Shown piece by piece: positions 1 to 5,656 of a stretch of 12,701 nucleotides of DNA. Under the pieces are notes generated by a model, which saw only the letters and a list, made by a program, of their open reading frames with translations, did no database searches and was not told the origin of the DNA. The translations under genes were made by a program, and so were the position numbers. How positions within the stretch are numbered: position 1 is the first letter of the stretch; every line of letters begins with the position of its first letter. Source of the stretch: an uncultured Bacilli bacterium (GTDB lineage Bacteria; Bacillota_I; Bacilli_A; RF39; UBA660); contig CALVVN010000061.1 of assembly GCA_944363865.1 (NCBI GenBank), positions 1 to 12,701 of the forward strand, given 5' to 3'.

Positions 1-31
1 ATCCACGAAACGACGTATCAAACTTGTTCAT
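1..31 (-). CDS. DivIVA-like protein, N-terminal 10 codons only (cut by window edge)
   Basis: An ATG at 31 opens a frame running off the left edge and reading MNKFDTSFRG. This resembles the start of DivIVA-family proteins, where a conserved FRGY(D) segment lies in the membrane-binding N-terminal domain. An AAGAGG Shine-Dalgarno at 38-43 lies 6 nt upstream. The gene follows sepF by 24 nt, and SepF and DivIVA genes are neighbours in many Bacillota, which supports the call. DivIVA proteins sense negative membrane curvature and organise division or polar proteins. Only ten residues are visible, so a relative such as GpsB is possible. Confidence 0.6.
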   Translation of the reverse strand, partial: MNKFDTSFRG

Positions 32-55
32 ATGACACCTCTTTGCTTTTTTTAA

Positions 56-457
56 TTACCATTCTCTTAATTCTTCACTATCATCAGTATTTTTCTCGTC
101 TTCTGTTATTTTTCCTTGAACATTAACGTTTTTTGGAGTACATAAATATATTCCTCCACCAATTTTTTGTAAGTCTCCACCAATAGCATATAATGTACCA
201 CTTAAAAAGTCAATAATTCTTTTTGCTTGGTCACTTGTCACTCTTTTAAAGTTAACTACGACTGAATTTCTACTCTTTAAATGATCTGCAATTTGTTGAC
301 TTTCTGAATATGCTCTTGGTTCAACTAAAATCATTTTGTTTCCGCCATCTGTACCTTTTTTTAATGATTCTTCGGCAGAAACTGAATAGTATTCATCTTC
401 GCTAGTGCCTTCTATAACTTCTTCTCCAAATATACTTTTTAATTTTCCAAATGCCAT
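56..457 (-). CDS. sepF: Cell division protein SepF
   Basis: SepF is a cytoplasmic FtsZ-binding protein that tethers the Z-ring to the membrane and supports septum formation. The product is 133 aa. It starts with a short amphipathic stretch (MAFGKLKSIFG) matching the membrane-binding helix. A variable acidic linker follows, and then the conserved SepF domain from about residue 42, with MILVEPRAYSE, VVVNFKR and FLSGTLYAIGGDLQKIG; the C-terminal tail is acidic. A GTG nine bases further upstream (466) is in frame but lies inside the Shine-Dalgarno GGAGAG (466-471). The ATG at 457, 8 nt after that SD, is the better start and begins exactly at the membrane helix. The gene has its own promoter after glyS and is followed by a divIVA-like gene. 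ylmG and ylmH, which lie between these two genes in B. subtilis, are absent. Confidence 0.95.
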   Translation of the reverse strand: MAFGKLKSIFGEEVIEGTSEDEYYSVSAEESLKKGTDGGNKMILVEPRAYSESQQIADHLKSRNSVVVNFKRVTSDQAKRIIDFLSGTLYAIGGDLQKIGGGIYLCTPKNVNVQGKITEDEKNTDDSEELREW

Positions 458-485
458 TATAGTCACTCTCCATATCTTCTATTTA

Positions 486-514
486 ATTTTAACACATAAT
501 ACTCTTCTAATCAA
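486..514 (-). promoter_or_regulatory. Promoter of sepF
   Basis: On the minus strand TTGATT (509-514) is separated by exactly 17 nt from TAAAAT (486-491), a good SigA-type match. Transcription would start near 479, about 20 nt before the sepF ATG. It lies just downstream of the U-tract of the glyS terminator. Confidence 0.65.
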
Positions 515-545
515 ATAAAAAAATAAAAAACCACTAAAAAGTGAT
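513..545 (-). terminator. Intrinsic terminator of glyS
   Basis: The RNA AUCACU-UUUU-AGUGGU (545 down to 530) forms a 6-bp hairpin with one G-U pair and is followed by a nearly pure U stretch down to 513. The hairpin includes the last bases and stop codon of glyS (534-536). Confidence 0.8.
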
Positions 546-1913
546 TTTTTCTCTAACATATTCTTCAACTTCTGCAAGCTTTAACGTTATTTGTTCCATT
601 GTATCTCTATCTCTTATAGTTACTGTACCATTATTTATTGTTTCATCGTCTACAGTTATACAAAATGGAGTTCCTATTACATCTTGTCTTCTATATCTTT
701 TTCCTATGCTTTGTGTTTCATCGAAACTACACATAAATGTCTTGCTTAATTTTTGATATATTTCTCTTGCTTTTTCACTATGGAATTTTTTAACAAGTGG
801 TAGTACCGCAATTTTATATGGTGCTAAGAAAGGATGTATTTTTAATACTTCTCTTTCTTCTTCGTTTTCAAGCGTTTCTTTTTGATAAGCATCACATATT
901 ATTGATAATAATAATCTATCTAATCCTACTGATGGTTCTATTACGTACGGAATGTATTTTTCGTTTGTTCCTTGGTCGTGATACATCAAATCAGCTTTAG
1001 AGTGTTTAATGTGCACGCCTAAATCATAATCTGTTCTATCTGCAATACCCCAAAGTTCACCCCAACCCATTGGAAATAAATACTCTATATCAGTTGTAGC
1101 TTTGCTATAAAAACTTAATTCTTCTTTTGAATGGTCTCTATATCTAAGATTTTCTTTTTTTATTCCTAATGAATACAAGAAGTTTATGCAAAAGTCTTTC
1201 CAATAACTAAACCATTCTAAATCAGTACCTGGTTTACAAAAAAACTCATGTTCCATTTGTTCAAATTCCCTAGTTCTAAATATAAAGTTCCCTGGTGTTA
1301 TTTCGTTTCTAAATGCTTTGCCTGTTTGACATATACCAAATGGTAATTTAAGTCTCATACTTCTTTCTACGTTTTTAAAGTTAACAAAAACCCCTTGCGC
1401 AGTTTCACCTCTTAAATAAATTATATTTTTTGTTTCTTCAGTAACACCTAGTGAAGTTTCAAAAAGCAAATTAAACTTTCTTATCGGAGTAAAGTCTTCG
1501 CTTCCACATTTTGGACATTTTATATGATTTTCTTTTATGTAATTTTCTAATTTCTCATTACTCCAACCATCGCCTGTTTCAGAACCATTAGTATATTCTT
1601 CTATAAGTTTATCTGCTCTTTCTCTCGCTTTACATTTTTTACAATCAATTAATGGGTCTGCAAAACTTGCAACGTGTCCACTAGCTACCCAAACTTCTGG
1701 ATTCATTAATATCGCTGAATCTAACCCAACATTATATTCATTTTCTTGTATGAATTTCTTTTTCCATGCATTTCTAATGTTTTCCTTTAATAATGTTCCT
1801 AATGGACCGTAATCCCAAGTATTAGCAGGTCCCCCATATATTTCACTTCCTTGAAATATGAAACCATATTGTTTGCAATAATTTACTATGTCTTCCATTT
1901 TTAAATCTTTCAT
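534..1913 (-). CDS. glyS: Glycyl-tRNA synthetase, single-chain (alpha2) type
   Basis: This enzyme charges tRNA-Gly with glycine. It is a class II synthetase of the single-chain type found in many Bacilli and Mollicutes and in eukaryotes and archaea, not the alpha2beta2 GlyQ/GlyS enzyme. At 459 aa it has the usual length. Residues 1-40 carry the typical start (YGFIFQGSEIYGG, WDYGPLG). An insertion has a CxxC...CxxC zinc site (C91, C94, C133, C136). RGETAQG is at 168-174, motif 2 (FRNEITPGNFIFRTREFEQ) at about 201-219, and motif 3 near VGLDRLL in the C-terminal part, followed by the anticodon-binding domain. The ATG at 1913 follows AGGAGG (1921-1926) by 7 nt. The gene is monocistronic, controlled by a T-box leader, and ends in a terminator. 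In B. subtilis glyQ and glyS follow recO; here the single-chain gene holds nearly the same place. Confidence 0.97.
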   Translation of the reverse strand: MKDLKMEDIVNYCKQYGFIFQGSEIYGGPANTWDYGPLGTLLKENIRNAWKKKFIQENEYNVGLDSAILMNPEVWVASGHVASFADPLIDCKKCKARERADKLIEEYTNGSETGDGWSNEKLENYIKENHIKCPKCGSEDFTPIRKFNLLFETSLGVTEETKNIIYLRGETAQGVFVNFKNVERSMRLKLPFGICQTGKAFRNEITPGNFIFRTREFEQMEHEFFCKPGTDLEWFSYWKDFCINFLYSLGIKKENLRYRDHSKEELSFYSKATTDIEYLFPMGWGELWGIADRTDYDLGVHIKHSKADLMYHDQGTNEKYIPYVIEPSVGLDRLLLSIICDAYQKETLENEEEREVLKIHPFLAPYKIAVLPLVKKFHSEKAREIYQKLSKTFMCSFDETQSIGKRYRRQDVIGTPFCITVDDETINNGTVTIRDRDTMEQITLKLAEVEEYVREKITF

Positions 1914-2051
1914 TTATTTACCTCCTAAATAAAAAAACTTTTAAAACTCATTAGGACGAGACTATTGCCCGCGGTTCCACCTAATTTATTCTAAAAGAAT
2001 CTCTCTTAATATATGGCTAGAAAGTTTCCAACCTTTCATCTTCGCCTCATA
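1914..2051 (-). promoter_or_regulatory. Glycine T-box leader with unusually short stem I
   Basis: The leader RNA carries the T-box core UGGAACCGCGGG (1979 down to 1968), bracketed by UUAGG (1984-1980) and CCUAA (1955-1951), which form the base of the antiterminator. The A of UGGA matches the U discriminator base expected in bacterial tRNA-Gly. Upstream is a 5-bp stem III, AUUCU-UUU-AGAAU (2000-1988). Only about 40 nt remain for stem I: a helix AUGaGGC / GCCaUAU (2050-2044 with 2017-2011), an internal loop, then GAAAG / CUUUC (2037-2033 with 2024-2020) closing the 8-nt loop GUUGGAAA. That loop holds GGA (2029-2027), a glycine codon followed by A. UCCUAA (1956-1951) can also pair with UUAGGA (1928-1923), which overlaps the glyS Shine-Dalgarno, so translational control is plausible. 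A U7 run (1937-1931) leaves transcription termination possible. Confidence 0.92.
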
Positions 2052-2057
2052 CATTTA

Positions 2058-2085
2058 ATTATAATATATTTTAGTATTTTTGCAA
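2058..2085 (-). promoter_or_regulatory. Promoter of the glyS T-box transcript
   Basis: TTGCAA (2080-2085), a 16-nt spacer and a perfect TATAAT (2058-2063) on the minus strand. The predicted start near 2051 coincides with the first base of the short stem I helix. This is the main reason to think that nothing more of stem I lies upstream. Confidence 0.7.
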
Positions 2086-2095
2086 GAAAAATGTT

Positions 2096-2129
2096 AAAAA
2101 AACCTAAAAGTAATTCATTGAGTGACTTT
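2096..2129 (-). terminator. Weak terminator after the 62-codon gene
   Basis: AAAGU (2129-2125) can pair with ACUUU (2111-2107), with an additional UCA/UGA pairing inside, and seven U residues follow at 2102-2096. A separate small hairpin, UGCAA-AAC-UUGCA, lies just upstream. The stems are AU-rich and the call is tentative. Confidence 0.4.
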
Positions 2130-2144
2130 GCAAGTTTTGCACCA

Positions 2145-2333
2145 TTAATCATCTAACATACTGCCTAATTTCTCATATCTTTGAAATAATATCATTTCTT
2201 TTTCTTCTAATTTTTTTTCATCGTTTTTAGTCCATAAAAACCTTTTTTTTACCTTTAATCTCCTTAATCTGTTAACTTCTTCTTCCAATGGTTTGATTAT
2301 ATCGTTTAAATAATCTTGTTTAAAATCATACAT
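2145..2333 (-). CDS. Small charged hypothetical protein (62 aa)
   Basis: I do not recognise the family. The frame has a clear AAGGAG Shine-Dalgarno (2345-2350) 11 nt before its ATG, which argues that it is translated. The product is highly charged. An acidic helix (about 9-21, PLEEEV) is followed by a basic patch (about 22-37, with RLRRLKVKKR) and a second Lys/Glu-rich helix (38-56), so an alpha-helical hairpin or coiled coil is likely. It has no membrane segment, Cys pair or catalytic motif. It is divergent from the XRE regulator across 122 bp and may be its target, but that rests on position only. It ends about 90 nt before the glyS leader. Confidence 0.7.
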   Translation of the reverse strand: MYDFKQDYLNDIIKPLEEEVNRLRRLKVKKRFLWTKNDEKKLEEKEMILFQRYEKLGSMLDD

Positions 2334-2382
2334 ATTTTTAATTCTCCTTCAATTTTAAATATTTTCTTTTTTCAATATAAAT

Positions 2383-2412
2383 AGTATATCATTACCGGTA
2401 GTGCTAGGTCAC
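2383..2412 (-). promoter_or_regulatory. Possible promoter of the 62-codon gene
   Basis: GTGACC (2407-2412) is separated by 18 nt from TATACT (2383-2388) on the minus strand. Four of six and five of six bases match the SigA consensus. The spacer contains the palindrome TACCGGTA (2393-2400), a GC-rich patch that could be an operator. Confidence 0.35.
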
Positions 2413-2431
2413 GAATTATTTTAATTTTTAA

Positions 2432-2440
2432 TGAGATAAT
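2432..2440 (+). promoter_or_regulatory. Possible extended -10 promoter of the XRE gene
   Basis: TGA-GATAAT (2432-2440) looks like an extended -10 element (TGn plus five of six bases). There is no convincing -35. Transcription would start near 2447, at the GGTGA that serves as a weak ribosome-binding site, leaving a leader of about nine bases. Confidence 0.3.
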
Positions 2441-2455
2441 TTAAGCGGTGACGAG

Positions 2456-2719
2456 ATGATACAAGAGAAATTTTATAATTTTAATCCTAATATTAAAGGG
2501 ATTATTGCTGGCAATATTAGAAAGTACAGAAAGGAAAAAGGGTTTACACAAGAACAACTCGCACTTTACACTGAACTATCATATGACTTCATAAGAAGGA
2601 TAGAAACAGGGAAAGGCAAATTTGGTTTTTCAGTAGATACTTTATACAAAATTGCTACAGTACTTGAAGTTAGCGTTGACGATTTGATGAGAGAGGAAAA
2701 GGAATCCTTAAATGTCTAA
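2456..2719 (+). CDS. XRE-family helix-turn-helix regulator (87 aa)
   Basis: A compact single-domain DNA-binding protein of the Cro/C1 type. The HTH occupies about residues 17-75. It includes IRKYRKEKGFTQEQLALYTE, then LSYDFIRRIETGK as the recognition-helix region, and a final DTLYKIATVLEVSVDDLM helix pair typical of HTH_3 domains. It is the only plus-strand gene in the window. It lies between recO and the 62-codon gene, where related genomes continue directly to the glycyl-tRNA synthetase, so it looks like an insertion in a conserved cluster. A GGTGA ribosome-binding site (2447-2451) lies 4 nt before the ATG, closer than usual. Its stop codon overlaps that of the convergent recO. The target is unknown; autoregulation at the 2334-2455 divergent region is a reasonable guess. 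Confidence 0.9.
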   Translation: MIQEKFYNFNPNIKGIIAGNIRKYRKEKGFTQEQLALYTELSYDFIRRIETGKGKFGFSVDTLYKIATVLEVSVDDLMREEKESLNV

Positions 2720-2755
2720 TATTTTTTTAGATTATTTAAGAATTCCTTACTTTTT
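2699..2755 (+). terminator. Long hairpin spanning the ends of the XRE gene and recO
   Basis: The arm at 2699-2713 (AAGGAATcCTTAAAT) pairs with 2734-2748 (ATTTAAGaATTCCTT): 14 pairs with one mismatch. Inside it TCTAA (2715-2719) pairs with TTAGA (2727-2731). On the plus strand it is followed by ACTTTTTAT (2749-2757), giving a terminator for the XRE gene. On the minus strand a short T run (TTTTCC) follows, so it may also end recO transcripts. Both stop codons lie inside the structure. Confidence 0.7.
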
Positions 2756-3447
2756 ATATACAAACCAGTATAATCTTTATAATAATGATTTAAAAAACTA
2801 TCTATTTCTCTTTTTGTTTCATCCTTAATATCTAATTTTGTAATTTTACTAATGTCTACATAGTAATATAATCTAATATTTTTTAGTGCACCTCTATTTG
2901 TAAATCCAGTGTTATCATAACAATTTTTACAGAGAAATCCACCTTCTTTATGTGATATTGATACAATATTTTTATTTCCACATTTTGCACAACTATCTAA
3001 GTTAAGCCCTACTCCTAAGTAATTTAAATATTTTGTCTCTAATATATTTGTGATCACTAGTGGATCTAGATTTTCTTCTATTTTTATTAATGAAGAAATG
3101 AATAAGTCATATATTTGTAAATCATTGTTTTGCTTAAATACATCACTAGTGAGTTCGGTTATGTATGTAAGATATGCTATCAAGATAATATCACTTCTGA
3201 TATTTTTGAAATAATTAATTATATCTGCACTTATAAGTGTGCTTAATTTTCCTTCTTTATAGCTTATGTTAAACTTCGCATAAATAAATCGTTCGCTTAC
3301 GTTTTTCAGTACACTTTTAGAACCCGTGCAGCCTTTAGATATTACCCCTATAACACCATACTCTTTAGTGAATATATTAAGTATTTTTGAACTTTCACCA
3401 TATTTAGTGGTGGATATGATAAATCCCTCTGTACTAATAATTTTCAT
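2716..3447 (-). CDS. recO: DNA repair protein RecO
   Basis: RecO works with RecR (and RecF) to load RecA on SSB-coated single-stranded DNA during recombinational repair. The product is 243 aa, normal for Bacilli. An N-terminal OB-fold (about 1-80) starts with EGFIISTTKYGESSKIL and GVIGVISKG. The helical middle and C-terminal part carry a zinc site with C153, C156, C173 and C176 (CAKC and CKNC). The ATG at 3447 overlaps the yqzL-like stop as ATGA. There is no strong Shine-Dalgarno close to it, so translational coupling is likely. It is the last gene of the yqfC-recO run and converges with the XRE gene, sharing four bases. Confidence 0.95.
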   Translation of the reverse strand: MKIISTEGFIISTTKYGESSKILNIFTKEYGVIGVISKGCTGSKSVLKNVSERFIYAKFNISYKEGKLSTLISADIINYFKNIRSDIILIAYLTYITELTSDVFKQNNDLQIYDLFISSLIKIEENLDPLVITNILETKYLNYLGVGLNLDSCAKCGNKNIVSISHKEGGFLCKNCYDNTGFTNRGALKNIRLYYYVDISKITKLDIKDETKREIDSFLNHYYKDYTGLYIKSKEFLNNLKKY

Positions 3448-3539
3448 TCATCTTTGTTTTCTTTACCTTTCTTATATTTTAAATAATCTACAATTTTCCC
3501 ACTTTTTTTAAATTTTTCCCATAAATTATCTTTTTTCAT
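3444..3539 (-). CDS. yqzL: YqzL-like small protein (31 aa)
   Basis: This short frame between era and recO encodes 31 residues with NLWEKFKKSGKIVDYLKYK. It matches the pattern of the YqzL family (LW..F..TG.I..YL.YK) and occupies the same era-yqzL-recO position as in B. subtilis. The ATG at 3539 follows AGGTGA (3545-3550) by 5 nt. The TGA (3446-3444) overlaps the recO ATG. The function of YqzL is unknown; it is a small, basic, probably helical protein. The copy here is shorter than the Bacillus one, as I remember it (about 47 aa). Identification rests on the motif and synteny. Confidence 0.8.
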   Translation of the reverse strand: MKKDNLWEKFKKSGKIVDYLKYKKGKENKDE

Positions 3540-3578
3540 TTTTATCACCTAGTATATATTGATGCAATAAAAACAATT

Positions 3579-4457
3579 TTATTCATTAAAACCTAAATCA
3601 TTTAAATATTTTTCTTTATCTCTCCATTTTTTTAATGTTTTAACGTATAATTCTAGATATACTTGTTTTCCAAGTATTTTTTCTATTTCTCCTCTTGCTT
3701 TAATTCCAATTTCTTTTAATTTAACACCTTTCTTTCCTATGATAATCTTTTTTAGATTATCTCTATCTACAATAATGTCTACGTAAATATCAATAATATT
3801 TTCTTTTTTTTCTATGTTGTTTATGACACATGTGACTGAATAAGGTACTTCATCATTTGTTAAGTTTAAAATGCTTTCTCTAACAGCTTCACATATTCTA
3901 AATTCATCGCTTGAACTAGTTACTTCATCATCCATAAAATATTTTACATTATCAGTTAAATATTTTTTTGTGACATCAATTAGTCTATTAACATTATCTT
4001 TTTTTAATGCAGATATGGGTACTATTTCAGCAAAATCGTATATATCTTTATATTCAGTGATTTTAATAAGTAGTTCTTCATTACTTATTTTATCTATTTT
4101 GTTAAGTACTAGTATTACTGGTTTTAAAGTATACGATAACTTGTCTATTACAAACTTATCTCCAGTTCCTAATGAGGATGAAGCGTCCATTATTAGTAAT
4201 ATCACATCTACATCATCCATACTGTAATACGACTGAGCATTCATTTTGTTTCCCAATTTATTAATTGGTTTATGTATTCCTGGTGTGTCTACGAATACTA
4301 TTTGAGTTTCAACGTCATTATATATTCCTTGAATCAAGTTTCTCGTCGTCTGAGGTTTATCACTAGTGATTGCTATTTTTTCACCAACAATAGTATTTAA
4401 TAATGTGCTCTTCCCTACATTTGGCCTACCTATTATACTTACAAAGCCACTTTTCAT
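3579..4457 (-). CDS. era: GTPase Era
   Basis: Era is a GTPase that binds the 3' end of 16S rRNA and assists maturation of the 30S subunit. The 292-aa product has all GTPase motifs: G1 GRPNVGKST (10-18), G2 region SDKPQTTR (32-39), G3 DTPG (57-60), G4 NKID (119-122) and G5 SAL (149-151). A type II KH domain follows with GKKG at 241-244, which holds the RNA. The ATG at 4457 overlaps the cdd stop (ATGA). The gene belongs to the ybeY-dgkA-cdd-era-yqzL-recO series conserved in Bacillota. YbeY, encoded three genes upstream, also acts in 16S rRNA maturation. Confidence 0.97.
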   Translation of the reverse strand: MKSGFVSIIGRPNVGKSTLLNTIVGEKIAITSDKPQTTRNLIQGIYNDVETQIVFVDTPGIHKPINKLGNKMNAQSYYSMDDVDVILLIMDASSSLGTGDKFVIDKLSYTLKPVILVLNKIDKISNEELLIKITEYKDIYDFAEIVPISALKKDNVNRLIDVTKKYLTDNVKYFMDDEVTSSSDEFRICEAVRESILNLTNDEVPYSVTCVINNIEKKENIIDIYVDIIVDRDNLKKIIIGKKGVKLKEIGIKARGEIEKILGKQVYLELYVKTLKKWRDKEKYLNDLGFNE

Positions 4458-4834
4458 TTTAAATCATCCTTGCTAAATGTTGTTTTCATTAATTCATCAA
4501 ATGTAATTACTTTCATATCGCCTTTAGTAGTCATAATATTAAATATTACATCTTTATCTAAAAATTCAATGAAAGTCTGTTTGCATATATGACAAGGATA
4601 ACACAATGAATCTTTATCTGTCATCAAATATACTACTTTTATTTTTTCTCTTCCATTTGCAATACAATTATTTATTGCATTTCTTTCCGCGCAGATGGTA
4701 CCACCAAACGAGGCATTTTCTACGTTCACTCCTTCATAAAAATTACCATTTTCTGTTTCAACTATACAAGCAAAGTGTACATTTGAATAAGGTGCGTAAC
4801 TATTTTTTATTAATTGCTCTAATTTATCTTTCAT
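4454..4834 (-). CDS. cdd: Cytidine deaminase
   Basis: Converts cytidine and deoxycytidine to uridine and deoxyuridine in pyrimidine salvage, in the cytoplasm. The 126-aa product is the homotetrameric type. It has the zinc ligand and proton-shuttling Glu in CAE (C48, E50) and the second zinc motif PCHIC (P80-C84, with C81 and C84 as ligands). The YS.V and GVNVENASFGGT segments fit the substrate-binding region. The start at 4834 overlaps the dgkA stop by four bases and has an AAGGAG Shine-Dalgarno inside the end of dgkA. The overlap with era downstream is of the same ATGA type. Confidence 0.95.
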   Translation of the reverse strand: MKDKLEQLIKNSYAPYSNVHFACIVETENGNFYEGVNVENASFGGTICAERNAINNCIANGREKIKVVYLMTDKDSLCYPCHICKQTFIEFLDKDVIFNIMTTKGDMKVITFDELMKTTFSKDDLK

Positions 4835-5235
4835 ACAATACTCCTTATAAAATCAATTACTTTAGGTATAAAAATTATTAATCCAACGATTATTGATGTA
4901 ATACTGAACACGAGAGACACCGCAGCAGCTACATCTTTTGCAACTTTTGCTTTCTCATTATATTCATTAGTAGTTAAGTCCACTGCTGCTTCAATACTTG
5001 TATTAACTAGTTCAAAACACATCATAATACCTGTGCATAATATTACTATAATCCATTCGTAACTACTTATATTTAATATTATACCAAGTGTAATTACGAT
5101 TAGTGTTACTATAATATGTATAGTCATGCTCTGTTCATTTTTGTATGCATATTTTAAACCATCACAGGCGTATTTTAAACTACTAGTTAATCTTTTTAAT
5201 CCACGTAATTTTTTTCTTTCATCTAATTGCATCAT
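4831..5235 (-). CDS. dgkA: Undecaprenol / diacylglycerol kinase, DgkA family
   Basis: Small integral membrane kinase. The Bacillus and Streptococcus members mainly phosphorylate undecaprenol, which recycles the carrier lipid for wall synthesis; the E. coli enzyme uses diacylglycerol. The 134-aa product has three membrane segments (about 40-57, 61-79 and 104-124). It carries the family motifs ELVNTSIEAAVDL (75-87) and AKDVAAA (99-105), which bind the metal-ATP and place the catalytic Glu. Two adjacent ATGs (5235 and 5232) are possible starts. GGAG is 4 nt from the first and 7 nt from the second, so 5232 may be the used one. The frame overlaps the end of ybeY by 17 bases. Confidence 0.95.
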   Translation of the reverse strand: MMQLDERKKLRGLKRLTSSLKYACDGLKYAYKNEQSMTIHIIVTLIVITLGIILNISSYEWIIVILCTGIMMCFELVNTSIEAAVDLTTNEYNEKAKVAKDVAAAVSLVFSITSIIVGLIIFIPKVIDFIRSIV

Positions 5236-5656
5236 ATATCTCCAATATTTCTTCTTCTTTTTGTCTCATTATTCTTTTTTCATCTTCTACTTCATGATTA
5301 TAACCTAGTAAGTGTAGTAGTCCATGTACTGATAAATAACATATTTCTCTTTTTTCGCTGTGACCGTACTCAACACTTTGTTCTTTTGCTTTTTCTATAC
5401 ATAGATATATTTCTCCAAGTATTCTCATATCACTACTCTCTATCATTTTATTATCTTCAAATGCAAAGGATATTACATCTGTAACTCTATCAACATTTCT
5501 ATATGTTTTATTTATTTCATGTATTTCTTCTTTATCAACTATTACTACACTTACAAAAGCATTTTTTACATCTAATTTCTTTAAACCCAGGTTTAAAATG
5601 TTTTTAATATCTTCTAGATATGCATTATCTTCTGTTTCATTATAAACTTCTATCAT
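5219..5656 (-). CDS. ybeY: Endoribonuclease YbeY
   Basis: Metal-dependent single-strand endoribonuclease involved in 16S rRNA 3'-end maturation and ribosome quality control. The 145-aa product carries the signature HGLLHLLGYNH, with zinc ligands H111, H115 and H121, and the preceding DVISFAF strand (60-66). Its length is typical. The ATG at 5656 directly abuts the stop of the VanZ-family gene (TAA-ATG), with AAGGA about 9 nt upstream. In B. subtilis phoH and pgpH (yqfF) come before ybeY; here a VanZ-family gene holds that place. Confidence 0.95.
   Translation of the reverse strand: MIEVYNETEDNAYLEDIKNILNLGLKKLDVKNAFVSVVIVDKEEIHEINKTYRNVDRVTDVISFAFEDNKMIESSDMRILGEIYLCIEKAKEQSVEYGHSEKREICYLSVHGLLHLLGYNHEVEDEKRIMRQKEEEILEIYDAIR

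Noticed and set aside
458..466. GTG at 466 as start of sepF
   Set aside because: It lies inside the Shine-Dalgarno; the ATG at 457 has ideal spacing and begins at the conserved amphipathic helix.
2393..2412. Defined operator for the XRE protein (TACCGGTA plus GTG-N6-CAC)
   Set aside because: The palindromes are short and occur once; position is suggestive but there is no repeated site to support an operator call.
3548..3578. Terminator between era and yqzL
   Set aside because: The AAUAAAA/UUUUAUU hairpin is made of A-U pairs only and no U-tract follows; continuation of the operon is more likely.
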